From Aporrectodea caliginosa (taxonomy: Eukaryota > Annelida > Clitellata > Crassiclitellata > Lumbricidae), in assembly GCA_020284085.1 (NCBI GenBank), contig JACEVL010000991.1:1-64000 (forward strand): DNA of 64,000 nt. Direction: 5' to 3'. Made by a program: the position numbers and the translations under genes. Under the pieces are notes generated by a model, which saw only the letters and a list, made by a program, of their open reading frames with translations, was not told the origin of the DNA and searched no databases. Shown in pieces: positions 23,152 through 34,735 of this stretch. Each line of letters opens with the position of its first letter. The stretch's first letter is position 1.

Positions 23152-24082
23152 CATAAATTTAACTGCGTAATTTCAGATGGCAAATTTGATCAGAAATCCT
23201 GCAGAAAGAAAAGTTTTAGGTTGGAAATATTTAGGCTGGTCAATGCCGGGGTGCAGCATACTTATACCCTGCATCTTTAAGATTGAGCCTATTATAATAT
23301 CACAATACCCTAGCCTGGTTATCACCTGCATTTGTTGCTCAGACGACCAAACATTTAGGTAGGTTCTGGTCGCTAATGAATGCAGATTAGGAGGAATAGG
23401 ACCGCCATCGTATGCCAAGGCTAAGAAAGTGAAGTCGCTTAGACATTGATAATGCGTGATATTGTTCGTAGCAACACAACATTTTTATATATCTTGCTAT
23501 TGTTTATTAAGTTGATCATGCTTTGATATCGTTGTTTGGCTGCTGTATTGCGATAGCATAAAACTAAATGACTAAAAATATTGGTTCTAGCTTAGACTAC
23601 CTGTCCATGAATTGTGAGTTGCATTTAGCCTATAACAATACTGTTGGATCATTCCAAATGCAACTTCTGTAGTTGTATAAACCAACTATATGCAAAAAAT
23701 ACTTAAAGTGATTAGAATAGAATAATGCAGTATCTATACGGATTACTTCACGCTTAAAATACATTATCATGATGCTACAGTAACTGTGTTGACAGATATT
23801 GCATTCGATTTGTAAGGGTTATAGAATTGATTTCGTATAAAAAATTATATATTTTGAATTGCACAAATATTGCCTTAATACAATTTTTAGACGGGTTTCT
23901 GTAGTCCAGTGCTTAGTTTAATTGTTTGTTATTTCAGTATTTATGTACTATAATTATATGGATTTATGTAGACCTTTTAACTGACATTTAAAGAGTAATT
24001 TTAAATGTTGGTTATATTGATAAAAATGATGAGCTAATTATCTCTGTTGACTAATTTTACCTAAGCATTTTGACTAAGCTTT

Positions 24083-24745
24083 TCTTCATCTGTCCAGGAC
24101 TTTGGTGTCACGTTCGACCAAGAGCTTACCTCCACATATTCACCGCTTCTGCCGCGATCACCATCAGCTGCGTACTGTTGCTCGCTCGCTTACTTCTGGC
24201 GCCACTGCCACTCTCATTCCTTCCTTCCGTCATCACAGTCAAACTTGATTGCCGCTGTTCACTCTGTGTTGGCCTCCCAGCTGGGCGGTCGGGGTGCATA
24301 CTGCATAGACCGGGTCTTACGCTCTGCTGCACGCCTCATCGGACGCATACCCATAATCTGGATACGTCTCTGGCTACATGTTAGACGCGCTCCCCTTACA
24401 GCTGCGTATTGCATACCGGATTGCTGCTTTGGTATGTGATGCCTGTTGGGTCTTGCCCCCTGCCTATCTCTCAAGCGAGCTCTGCTGTCCTACCTCAGAT
24501 GCCCTGGGTCGTCGCTTCTACCGAGCAGTGTGTGTTCCTTGTCCCTCTCGCTCATACATTTCCACTAGGTAGTGAACTTCGCGCCTCTTTTCAGTCGTTG
24601 ATCCGGAACGGCCTGGAACGGGCTCCTCTTGGCTCTGCCTCCTTGCTTCCTGGGTCCCATTCCGACGCGCGTTCTATTGTAAACTCTAAACTGTCATTTT
24701 TTAGCCGTGTTTGGGTCGGCGGCACCTCTGAATAATGAATGAAAG
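24083..24745 (+). mobile_element. CR1/L2-like LINE 3' fragment
   Basis: Plus-strand pieces in shifting frames: DFGVTFDQEL, IDRVLRSAARLIGRIP and LQLRIAYRIAALV. It ends in CGGCACCTCTGAATAATGAATGA, the usual 3' end. Many frameshifts show that it is old. It begins right where the duplicated flank of copy B stops. Confidence 0.85.
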
Positions 24746-25532
24746 TCTGAAGGACGATAATTGCAAATACATTCTGCTGAAGAACGGGTTAAATCCTGTC
24801 ACCCGGATCGAATATTGAATTGCGGCAGGAGATTAAATTTTAGCCTGGAGTAAGAATCCAGTTACACCCAGCAAACTCAGTCAAGTGGTTAAGTATGGTA
24901 GCTAAATAAATACCAAAGTGCAACATATGGGGTATATGAGGTGCGATTTCAAAAAGCAAATTGAACCAACCTAACTATCTATTCACCTCTTTCGCTTTTC
25001 AATAATAAATAATGATCAGATAACTGGAAAGGTGACCACAATGAGGTAGCCTACATCGTACGTGCATACAAAGGTACCTGCAGACAGACAGAGACACAGA
25101 AAGACAAGCAAACATGCACTGAATGGTTATGTTATGTCTTGTGGAAATTTCAATTGCTTCACATCACATTGATTCTATAAAGAATTTCCATGGTTCTTAT
25201 CTTGATATTCGTAGAATGTTCTGTTCTCATTACATTTTTATGTAGCCATTAGTTCAGATATCGACCACACATGAAGCTGAAGGCTGTGTGTCGGTGAAAA
25301 TTACCTTGTGCATGCATGGCATTGCATGCTTGTATGTATATCTATATATGCATATTTGTATGCCTGTGTGCATGTATTCATATAATTATTTATGTATGTT
25401 TGTCTTTAAGCACTTACTTGAAGGGTCTCATAAATGACCATCATACGGTAGTCTGAATGGTGTTAAAGTTCACTGTGAACAAGGAGTTGATCAGAGTGAA
25501 TGGGGTCTAACCGTCATCAAAGTCTGAGTTTA
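24746..25532. other. Intergenic stretch, no gene seen
   Basis: AT-rich sequence with small tracts of ACAGACAG and TGTATGTATA. No coding or element signal recognised. Confidence 0.4.
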
Positions 25533-26185
25533 TATTGTGCAACACTCTCCGACGTCACCGACGACAGTACCTTCGCCCTTCCATTGTCACCGAACCAATT
25601 GGACGCAATGAAGCTGATTTGAATGACATTGAGATTTATCATCCAGTTTTAGATAATGCATTTGGTGAATTAGCAAAACGCTTTTCAACCGAGACTATAG
25701 GAATACTTCTGGGTTTGGATGCGTTTAATCTATCACATGCATCATTCATGAAGTTTGACGTCGTACAGCCTTTCGCGCTGCACTGTGAAGCAAATAATTA
25801 TATGAACGACCTAGAAGTTGAAAATGGCTAGAATTATGGAAAGGAAAAGATCTGATGGTCCACTGCCTACACCTCTCAGAGACTCTGCAACGCCTCACCT
25901 TGAATTCCACAATTTCTGTACGTCGTATCGTGAACATAAGACGAAATGTGCAAGTTGTTGCAGATAACATGCACTATTCCTATCTCCTCATCGGAAGCGG
26001 AAAGAAGCTTCAGCTGCTTAAAACTAATTGAAACCCATCTTCGCACAACAATGGCTGAACAACGATTATCTGATCTAGTTGTCCTGTCCATTCACAAGGA
26101 CGTCAGAGCGAAGGAGATAAACCTCGACGCCGTGGTAGATAAATTTGTTCAAAAATATCCCAACTGCAGAATTTCGTTGACCTAA
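25533..26185 (+). pseudogene. hAT transposase C-terminal remnant (ZMYM1/TTF-like)
   Basis: Plus-strand pieces in two frames. The first has YLRPSIVTEPIGRNEADLND, then ILLGLDAFNLSHASF. The second (25946-26185) has PISSSEAERSFSCLKLIETH, then LRTTMAEQRLSDLVVLSIHKD, the standard hAT C-terminal dimerisation domain as in ZMYM1-like and TTF-type transposases. The N-terminal BED finger and RNase H-like core are absent or lost upstream, and a stop and frameshift lie between the pieces. No flanking inverted repeats were identified. It stands about 500 bp before the RBR 3' flank at 26715. Confidence 0.85.
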
Positions 26186-26513
26186 TGCCGGCGGTCGCCG
26201 ATAGTACATGTCGAACGTTCAAACTTGACATGAAATTGTTATGTTACAGACAGGTCTCAGGGGTCTGGTTGTTTGTGTAATGTCGTGCGTCTTATGTTCA
26301 CGATGTTCTGAGTATATCTGATCAGTAATTCCAAATTTTTAAAGATTAGTAATGTAACTAAAGTTTAACATTTTAATGCTGTATTGTTTTAGATTTGAAT
26401 ATGCTACAACAATAATCGGGCTTTAAGCATTCCGTAATAATTTTCTTCGTTATTTTTTATTCCAAAGTTTACCGTCATCTTATGACATCAAAGGCTGTTG
26501 ACGATATTTCTTC

Positions 26514-26516
<3 letters not shown>

Positions 26517-26558
<42 letters not shown>

Positions 26559-26607
26559 TTATATATATATATATATGATGTTATATATATACATATATAT
26601 ATATATG
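26517..26607. repeat. (AT)n microsatellite
   Basis: About 90 bases of AT repeat, broken twice by the same GATGTT interruption. Confidence 0.95.
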
Positions 26608-26714
26608 TTACGCTGCTTGATGCGTCAAACTCAAACATTAATTTCTTCGACCTACTGAATAACTCTCATGACCCTGACGCGACCTACTGAAATTGCATAC
26701 CTGGCGCGCCAATG

Positions 26715-27000
26715 AAATGAAGCAATCCAGTTTTATTCAGTTGTACTTGGACCGTTCTGTTCTAAATATCAGCAAGCCTATATAATATTTGCATGATGTG
26801 ATGTTGTCTGTGGTAGAATTTAGTGAGTAACCACACAAGACGTACATGTTAGCAATCATCTCGGACTCGGCGTAATGAAAAACTTTCTTCATTGATTCTT
26901 TACTTTTGCAAATTGGCATTTAACAAATGAATTCCGTGAAGCAGTTAATTAAATCTTGTGAGCTGGGCGTTGTTTTATGCAAATAGGCCGTTGTGAAAAT
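26715..27000. repeat. RBR-unit 3' flank relic (copy 0)
   Basis: GAAGCAATCCAGTTTTATTC and the following TTCAGTTGTACTTGG recur exactly at 38022-38050 after RBR1. GACCGTTCTG and TATCAGCAAGCCTATAT match 55632-55660 after RBR2. This is therefore the tail of a further RBR unit whose coding part is no longer present to the left. Confidence 0.75.
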
Positions 27001-27545
27001 GAGGCTAAGATCAGAAATATTCAGAATGTATTCACTTCAAAGGCCACCTGTGGTATATTTTACGTAGAAGTTTACGTATGCAGATTTATTTATTTTATTG
27101 ACGAGATTTAGAAAGCACTATTCCAGTAATCACATTAAGCTTCAAAGATGTTAAATGTCATAAATGTTACCAATTGGAAACCAATGCAGAGATGACTAGG
27201 AGAGTCTCTAGCGGAGGGCTCACGAGCTTAATGCCAAATAGCGACTTCCCGTCCCAAGCCCACCGATAATAACAACTCAACTAGAGTCTCATGACTAAGT
27301 GACGTCAATTGTTTAGTTTGACGACAGGCGGTAGTGGTCCCGACCCACGAGAACTCCACCTCCAAGCAGTTTCTCATTGTTAGAAGATGACGCACATCCG
27401 GCTACCCATCGAGCTCATCTAGTTGGATACAAAGGAACACACACTAATAGCGTTTTTCGATGGTTTTGGTTCGACCTCGAACTGCGAGGAGTTGCCATGC
27501 AGAGTAAAGAGCAGCGTTGAAAGAAGCTTCCTTAAGATGTGGGCA

Positions 27546-27876
27546 ATGGTGCCATAATCTGAGTTGATGTCGCTTTTGCTAATCTATAACTCGAACACAT
27601 TTCGACACTTCACCCGGTCGACAGTGAGGGCCCAATTAAGGACGTCGGACGCTGAGGCATCGTAGGCACCGCGTTCATGAAAAGACCATATCCACCTCGG
27701 ACCAAGTAGGCCTACTAACAGATGTCTGTCCAACGCGGTCGGTGACAATATGCCAGTGAGTCTCTTGTGGCCATTGCTCGCCAAACCGGAGGCGAAAATT
27801 GCCCTGTGTCAGCTTGGCCGGGCAACCAGCTGCGTCTTCCTCGGAAGAGGAAGGCACAAACTCTATAGGGTCGGCA
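27546..27876. repeat. Dispersed repeat R, copy 1
   Basis: AATGGTGCCATAATCTGAGT through TCGGCATCCC is highly similar to 43306-43617 in the same orientation, with small indels. It contains CACTTCACCCGGTCGACAGT in both copies. The minus strand has short open stretches but no domain I can name. It is probably a fragment of an unidentified transposon. Confidence 0.8.
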
Positions 27877-28282
27877 TCCCAGGGGCGGTGCCAAGGAGGG
27901 GCTAGGAAGCCTTGCCCCCCTAACTGCGGATCAGCCCCTCCAAACAAAAAGTGGGAAATCTCTGCCAATGCTTACTTCATAATATGTCAACTAAACAATG
28001 ACCAACGGCAACGAAATCATAAACTGTCTCAGGCAGTGAGCCAGTGACACAAATATATCACTTAGTTGAATATCGTGGATAGGGTCACAGGGTTTATTTT
28101 AATCTTTTACGTGCCCGCAGGCTTGGGACGTTCATTAGAAGTCATATGGAAATTACGGTAAGTCGTTTGGAGCATTGAATAAAATCTACAATCTAACGAC
28201 ACTGAAGCTACTCTAAGCCAGTGAGCAGCCAATTATGACCGCCCAAGCGGAATATTTCAGTCAGTCTGCACTGAAGCAAGAC

Positions 28283-28653
28283 GCTTGGTGCCGAAACCAT
28301 GTTTGCCAGTGGTTTCACGCTGCATTCTTGGCTGTGCTCCATCTTACCTGCGCTACCTCTGCTGGCCAGTGTCCGGCGTTGTAGCGTGTCGGGCGCTTCG
28401 CTCCGCGACGACGGGGCAACTCCTGGTTCCTCGGGCTCGCTTGACTGCAAGGCAACACGGAGCTTTCTCGGTTTCAGGCCCCTCCATCTGGAATGAGCCA
28501 CCATCGGAGCTGCGTTTGCTTCCTTTGACCAATCAAATTGGGTTTTATAAATCACTCAAGTCTTTTTTCTTTTGCCACGACTGGGTTGGGAGTGCTTCTG
28601 AGTAGATTTCTTGAAGGGGCGATATATAAATATCCAGAATGAATGATTGAATG
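28283..28653 (+). mobile_element. CR1/L2-like LINE 3' fragment
   Basis: Plus strand reads CILGCAPSYLRYL, LTARQHGAFSVSGPSIWNEP and a stop after DWVGSASE. The GAGTGCTTCTGAGTAG motif, GGGGCGATATA and a GAATGA tail follow. It is 5'-truncated and nearly intact over the last ~100 codons. Confidence 0.88.
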
Positions 28654-28754
28654 GCGACTCAGAATATCTGACGGTTCTGGAATGATTTGTTAACGCTTCT
28701 CGGCGGTTCGTGTACAACGTAGTGTCGACCATACCCTGAACATAGTGGATCCGT

Positions 28755-29122
28755 TCACGCCCCGGACGTGATCGGAATCCAAGCAACTACATTCACGCCC
28801 GCCACGCTATTGGCTCAAGCATGTCATGTGAACTTGTTGACAAACGTCGGGATTTTAAAATGGCGGACATCTTGAGGGTCGTGTAGGGTCAGGTTCGGCG
28901 TCGTGAGGGTCATTTATGGTTAGATTCGGCGTCGTGAGGGTCGGTTAGGGTCAGGGTTATGGTTTGTGTTGTCATTAGAAAACATAGTCAACAATCTTCC
29001 ACCGTTTTTGGGAGTGTTCATCGGTCGGCTCCTTTCACATCCTCACAATCATGTGACATGCATTGGCCAATTGCGCAGCGGGCGTGATTCGAGTCCTGTG
29101 TTTAGAATCACGTCGGGCGTGA
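28755..29122. mobile_element. Short inverted-repeat DNA element
   Basis: The left end TTCACGCCCCGGACGTGAT and right end ATCACGTCGGGCGTGA are inverted. The similarity extends about 70 bp inwards through CACGCCCGC and ATTGGC to CATGTCATGTGA versus its inverse CACATGACATG-like form. The core (28870-28965) holds three degenerate copies of TCGGCGTCGTGAGGGTC. There is no transposase. No clear target-site duplication was found, so the superfamily is open. Confidence 0.75.
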
Positions 29123-30099
29123 CTGTGTCTACGACCTTTACTGAAACATGTTACTGAAATTCTTGATATCTTTCAATTGTTGGTACACGGTTCAATTAGG
29201 CTCCCTTCGAAGCAAATGGAGTGACGACCTCTCTTTCATGTATAGCTATACGCAAAACGGAATGTATCTCTAAGTATATCCCGAAATGTGGTCTCCTATG
29301 TAGACACAAGGAAAATTAATAAGGTACAAACGGCGATACATACATGTTAGATACAGATCATAGTCGAAGCAAACAAATGAAAAACACTACGGCTGTGTAG
29401 TCAGGCAGTCACCCGAACAAATATGGAAATTTCCTCGTGCTATTTGTAAATCTTAACGTATTTCATGCAATTTCTTGAAATGGCCATTGTATGCTGACTT
29501 CAAAAGACATTATTTTATGATGACCTTCACTTCAAATTTCCATAGTATGAATGGAATATACGCACGCCTGTGTATGGCGTTGGTGTCAAATTGCTCCTTT
29601 AAAGAATAAATAGGGCCTAGGAGTGAGAAATGTCCTGGGCAATGCGGAACTAAATGTATTTCAGTATCACCAACAGTGGTGGGCTCCGAAACATCTGACA
29701 ATAATAATATTATGTGTCATAGGCCTATTTGTTATCGAAAACTGCTACCTTAAAGTTGTAACTATGCTTTATTGGCCTGGTTTAAATAATTCTTCGGATT
29801 TTTTCTCGTGAAATTGTGAAACTTCTCAGCGTAGGCCTATAGCCTAAAACTTTTGTACCTGTAGTGTATAAATAGCCTACATTTTGTATAGGCCTATAAG
29901 AAGAAAAAAGAGCAGCTCATTATACCATTGGAATGAAGTGTTGACAGTCGAGTACGCTAACTCTGCGCACAAACCAAGTAGACCTAATTGTTTTGTTTTT
30001 GTTCAGGAATTGTGACATTTGTAACGGGTCTAGGACTCTAGGTGAGTTCCCCCTGAACATTTCCTCCCGGACATCCCCCCCCGCCATCTGCAACCTGGA

Positions 30100-31165
30100 C
30101 TTTTTCCCCACGGGCGTTTCAATAGGATAAACCCCCCCGGATATCCCCCCCGATAAACATAAACAAACATTAAAATCAGCTTTATTATAGGTCACAAATA
30201 AAAGAACAATATTTTTTAAACGAATTTTATTTATATACAGTAAAATATAACTGAAAATTACTACTTGTGTTTATAGCAAAGGTTTTTAGTGTTAAGTTTA
30301 ATTATGCTTTAGGCTATAACCTACACACAGTGTTCACAAACTAATGTTAAAAGCAATTGCTTTCAAGAAGTATTTAATTTTACGGTTATCGAAGTCTGCA
30401 ATGATATTTGAGATTCTTGTTGAATAATCCGTGTACTTCTTCTTGGGTTGTTGTAGCATAATTATGTGCGCCGAAGAGGTGGTTCCATTTGACTCTGTTT
30501 GACTCTTCTAATGTTTCGTCTCAAATGTCGTATCGGTATAATCTGAACAGCAGCTTGATGACTGAGTTGCTGTAGCCTAATGCTTGACCCAGAATTTGCT
30601 GTGGTGTTTCTTCATTTTCCTCTGCCTTTCGTTTGATACTTGCCTGGACCTTCAACACCTCTACATGAACCGAATCCTCAGCATGAGTGTGTTCATGCAG
30701 GTAACTAACAATTGATAGATCTTCATTTAATTAGACCTTTGCTTTACACTCACTTAAATTGTTCCTGAACCTCTACGACCTTCGCACTCATTGCAAATTA
30801 CGTCATTTGATAATTTTGTTGATTAACGTAAACAAAACCGTTTAAAATAACTTTGTTTTTTCCACGTACACTAGCTACAGTTTCCAACTGCATCTCTATG
30901 GGTTTTCTTCCAACTGCATTTTAACAAATTCGTGTCAGATTACATAGCAACAGATTGAGTAAATATCTAAACTTAATTAAACCTTCACTTTAACTTCTTT
31001 AAGCATTAATCAGTAATTCATTTAGACTCCAAGCATTAAAAAGCTTGGTTGTCTATCCAATCTGTTGCTATAATAACATAGAAATTGTTGACCTTCTGTG
31101 GACATTTGGGGGAGAAATATCCGGGGGTGTTATCCTATTGAAATTGAAACGCCCAGGGGAGAGAT
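30100..31165. mobile_element. Inverted-repeat element in RBR flank copy 1
   Basis: Left end region has GGGCGTTTCAATAGGATAA then CCCCCCCGGATATCCC. The right end reads the inverse: ATATCCGGGGGTGTTATCC, then AAACGCCC. The arms are about 45 bp. About 55 bases of host sequence, starting CTCTGCGCACAAACCAAGTA and ending GTGACATTTGTAA, appear on both sides (29965-30022 and 31168-31228), so the insertion is linked to a duplication much longer than normal for a cut-and-paste element. The interior (30160-31110) has no coding capacity I can see. Confidence 0.7.
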
Positions 31166-31319
31166 GGCTCTGCGCACAAACCAAGTAGGCCTAATGTGTT
31201 TTTTTGTTCAGCAGTTGTGACATTTGTAATCACATGGTTGGCAACCGTATCTTTATTGCATTAAATACGCATAGTTCTGCATTTGTAATATCGGAATTGC
31301 TATGTTAAGTTAAGCGCAG

Positions 31320-31412
31320 AACAACGTCAAAGTAGGGAGAGGGAGAGAGAGACAAAAAGACAGAGAGAGACGGACTGTCTGTCTGTCTCTATCTGTCTGT
31401 CTGTCTGTCTCC
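31320..31412. repeat. (GAGA/GACA)n then (TGTC)n microsatellite
   Basis: A purine-rich GAGAGA/GACAGA tract followed by its near-inverse CTGTCTGTC, able to form a hairpin. The same tract type sits at the same place in flank copies 2 (47520-47680) and 3 (58444-58576). Confidence 0.9.
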
Positions 31413-32010
31413 GCATTACTGATTGGCCCTTAGGCTGTAATGAATCATGGTTTAGTCTCCCACTTCCTAACGACTATAGCCAACTTTATGCACAGGTAAC
31501 GCTCAAGCATGTCCACTCATTCGTTCATGCACAACGGACTGTTTGCTGAAAGACTGGTATATATGACAGAAAATAAGACGAAGTTTGTAATCGTTTGTGC
31601 TATAGCAGCTTCTGGACAACACGATCTTCTGTCCTTCCAACGCGCAAATAAGCATATATCCTACTTGTGGACCTGTTGCGGTAAGATCTGTTAAAAGGCC
31701 GTCAACTTTCAGCGTTCCGGACTTCATATGTGAACAGGAGTGGTGTCAAATATATCAAGCGTGATTGCAAAAAGAATTCACATTTGATGAATGGCGCAAC
31801 TATTTAGAGTACTAATCAAACATCAACGACTGGTATATGTTTCTGATTGGTGAGACCGTGTACGTGGAATAAGTGCAAAGAAGAAAAGAGGCCAGAACTA
31901 AATTAAAGAAAAGATATTATTAGTATTATTATCAAACGACAAGTTGGAAAAAGATGGATAGTTTAAAATGCTGCAGTGAGAAATACTAACCTAAAATCGT
32001 TTCAATAAAC

Positions 32011-33135
32011 ATGTTCCAAATCGAGGAAACTTCAAACAAACTGGTGCCATTACAAACGACACCATACAGCAAGAGACATCAAGTACCTGCTTATGAAAGT
32101 ATTAATGAAAGTTTTCAGAGAAATTCCTCGATTATTAAAATGCTAGAAGACGGCGACAGTGAATCACATCGCAGTTGTCGTCCTTGTTATGAAACCAAAA
32201 TTCGAGATTCATGCTTAAGAGAACACGACAGTTCAAGATATCATAGAACAGGCTTTCTTGAGTCGAAGCAGGATGAAAAGAAAGATGTTAAAATGCAGCC
32301 GAACGAAGGCTGTTTCCAAACAAAGACTGATGACAAAATCACTAAGAGTCGTGACACGAGTGACCAAACCTGTCGCAGGCCATGTCCCCGTTGCAACCTC
32401 GAGACGATTGTTCGAAGAAAGCATTTGAAGACAATGGCATCCGGAATACATGTGATATGTTGCCGGTGCAAGCTTGACTGGTGCTTCACATGTGAATCCC
32501 CGTGGCATCCAGGTGATGCGTGCAATGAGCTTAGCTACAATTCATCGGCTCATGAAGGCAAAGCAGAACACCCTGGACCTAAGATCCCAGGAGACAGCAT
32601 AGATAGCGATGAGTGCAATGAAATAAGAACTGTTTATGAAAATTTCAATTGTAACGAATTGAAAGAAATTCCTAAAGGCCACTTCAAAGAATCGAGAACG
32701 AATATTTCGAACAAAGATATCCCGTCATTTAGTGCAAAATACATCAACAAAGTTGAAGAAGAACCTAGTGTTATTCTTAACATTGAAAATACTTGCGATA
32801 TATGTTTCGCTATTTCCAATCGAGGCATTCGTGTATGTTGTCAGATTCGAGTCTGTGGTGATTGCATCAGGACTTATCTTACATTGAAAATTAGCAGCGG
32901 AGTAACTGGTATAACCTGTCCCAATCATGGTTGTAATCAAATCATAACAAAAGCGAAGATACGTAGATCCGTCGATGCGAGGACGTTCCTAAAACATCAA
33001 CAAAATATCGTCAATGCGAAACGAGATCCTTACAGAAAAACGTGTCCACGCTGCAGTTATATTACAGTAATAGATACGTTGAATGGAAGTAAAGATGGTC
33101 TCAGAATCAATTGTCCTGAATGTGAACTTTGCTGA
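32011..33135 (+). pseudogene. RBR1, first coding exon: N-terminal IBR-like module, RING1, IBR (truncated by internal duplication)
   Basis: ATG 32011, 374 codons. Residues ~125-170 form an IBR-like zinc module (CPRCNLET, CCRCKLDWCFTC, WHPGDAC). An acidic linker follows, then RING1 (CDICFAISNRGIRVCC, CGDCIRTYL, CPNHGC) and an IBR that starts CPRCSYITVID and breaks at CPECELC, stop. In RBR2 the IBR continues into WCFNC. Here the frame is cut because a second copy of the same exon segment starts at about 33134. RBR ligases pass ubiquitin from E2 through a cysteine in the last (Rcat) domain, which this open frame lacks. An unrelated ~100-residue Ser/Arg/Lys-rich N-terminal extension (residues 1-120) is absent from RBR2. 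Probably a broken copy, but a stand-alone 374-residue product lacking catalysis cannot be excluded. Confidence 0.78.
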
Positions 33136-34108
33136 ATCGTGAACGAATATTTCGAACAAAGATTCCCGTCAAGTGCAAAATACATCAACAAAGTTGAAGA
33201 ACCTAGTGTTATTCTTAACATTGAAAATACTTGCGATATATGTTTCGCTATTTCCAATCGAGGCATTCGTGTATGTTGTCAGATTCGAGTCTGTGATGAT
33301 TGCATCAGGATTTATCTTACATTGAAAATTAGCAGCGGAGTAACTGGTATAACCTGTCCCAATCATGGTTGTAATCAAATCATAACAAAAGCGAAGATAC
33401 GTAGATCTGTCGATGCGAGGACGTTCCTAAAACATCAACAAAATATCGTCAATGCGAAACGAGATCCTTACAGAAAAACGTGTCCACGCTGCAGTTATAT
33501 TGTAATAGATACGTTGAATGGAAGTAAAGATGGTCTCAGAATCAATTGTCCTGAAACTTTCAATGTGAATTATGCGTACATATTCGAACAAAGATATGTC
33601 ATGTGTGTATGTCTGTGTAACATTGAAAATACTTGCGATATATGTTTCGCTATTTCCAATCGAGGCATTCGTGTATGTTGTCAGATTCGAGTCTGTGGTG
33701 ATTGCATCAGGATTTATCTTACTTTGAAAATTAGCAGCGGAGTAACTGGTATAACCTGTCCCAATCATGTAATCAAATCATAACGAAAGCGAAGATACGT
33801 ACATCAGTCGATGCGAGGACGTTCCTAAAACATCAACAAAATATCGTCAATGCGAAACGAGATCCCTACAGAAAAACGTGTCCACGCTGCAGTTATATTA
33901 CGGCAATAGATATGTTGAATGGAAGTGAAGATGGTCTCAGAATCAATTGTCCTGAATGTGAACTTTTCTGGTGCTTCAATTGTCAAGCTAATGGCATCGA
34001 AACAAGACATGCAGTGAATATCGATCTGGAGACGAAGAGATATTCAAGAAATGGGCGTTAGATCATTCCTCTGGACAGATTAATGCACAAAGATGCCCAG
34101 AGTGTCAG
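33134..34108 (+). pseudogene. RBR1 exon: two extra tandem copies of the RING1-IBR segment
   Basis: Unit 2 (33134-33560) and unit 3 (33622-33967) repeat 32692-33131 with very few differences, so the duplications are recent. Unit 2 is open and runs into unit 3. The joint (about 33565-33620) contains sequence like the start of intron 1 (ATGCGTACATATTC and GTGTGTATGTCTGTGTA, compare 34141-34180). Unit 3 has lost GTTG inside CCCAATCATGGTTG (frame break near 33769) and one base near 33992 within the IBR. After it the exon continues like RBR2 (WCFNCQA, CPECQ) to the donor TCAG|GTATGT at 34108. With these breaks no continuous RBR reading frame is possible through this exon. Confidence 0.85.
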
Positions 34109-34311
34109 GTATGTGTGTATATTTGTCCATATGTATGTGTATGCGTACATATTCATATACATGTGTGTATGTCTGTGTATGTGCGTATGTGTGTGCATGC
34201 ATGTATTTATGTGTGTATGGTTTATGTATCTATCTGTAATTGTGCATGTATGAATGTATGAATGTATGCATGTTTTCGTCTGGGTTCGTCTGATCGAAAA
34301 CTAACGAAGAG

Positions 34312-34401
34312 AAATCCTGAGTAGGTTTCTTGAAGAGGCGCTATAAGAATTCTCATAATGAATGAATGAATGAATGAATGAATGAATGAATGAATGAATG
34401 A
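34312..34401 (+). mobile_element. LINE 3' tail with (GAAT)n
   Basis: CCTGAGTAGGTTTCTTGAAG, AGGCGCTATAAGAATTC and a run of (AATG)n. It lies in RBR1 intron 1. It is followed at 34402 by a stretch like 39985 (TTTATTCA, CACCAAG), the inverse end of another LINE type. Confidence 0.8.
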
Positions 34402-34589
34402 AAGCCTTTTATTCAGCACCAAGTCACAGTTCTTTCCACAACAAGGTCAATTGCTCTGAATTGTTTGCAATTTCTGTTTCAATCGACAGTCAAAAGAATA
34501 CATTCCAAGTTTACATGAAATTTGTCTTCAATATATCGTTGTATATCTCTTCTTTATTTCATCTTCCTCGTCACTCTCTCCCTCGCGCG

Positions 34590-34735
34590 CTCCTTCTGTC
34601 TGTCTCTGTTTCTGTCTAAAAAATTATCTGTCTGTGTGTGTGTGTGCTTTGTCTGTCTCTGTCTGTCACGTGGTCTCGGAGGCAGACAGAGAGAGACAGA
34701 CAGACAGACAGTCTGTCTCTCTGTGTGAAAAGACT
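34590..34735. repeat. (TCTG)n and inverse (CAGA)n microsatellite
   Basis: CTGTCTGTCTCTG tracts, TGTGTGTGTG and then GACAGACAGACAG, forming an imperfect long inverted repeat within RBR1 intron 1. Confidence 0.9.

Larger units (their letters stand above)
22136..24060. repeat. 3' flank of copy B, duplicate of 1047-2540
   Basis: Collinear with the flank of copy A in many short blocks, from the stop codon to AATGATGAGCTAATT at about 24026. It is longer than its partner because a foldback element has inserted at 22369. No gene is seen. Confidence 0.75.
29130..31900. repeat. RBR-unit 5' flank, copy 1
   Basis: Blocks shared in order with 45360-49800, 57000-61090 and 62130-64000. They include TTTACTGAAACATGTTA (29138), GATACATACAT (29336), TGCTGACTTC (29490), AGGCCTATAGCC (29834), GACAGTCGAG (29943), the GACA/TGTC microsatellite (31330-31410), TAATGAATCATGGTTTAGTC (31438) and CATGCACAACGGACTG (31527). 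It leads directly into the RBR1 coding exon. An inverted-repeat element splits it at about 30030-31165. Confidence 0.8.

Noticed and set aside
28900..28965. Telomere-like GGTTAGGGT words
   Set aside because: They are few, irregular and part of the short repeat core of an inverted-repeat element, not a (TTAGGG)n array.
34222..34422. Frame with FIHSFIHSFIHSF repeats
   Set aside because: Translation of the (AATG)n LINE tail.
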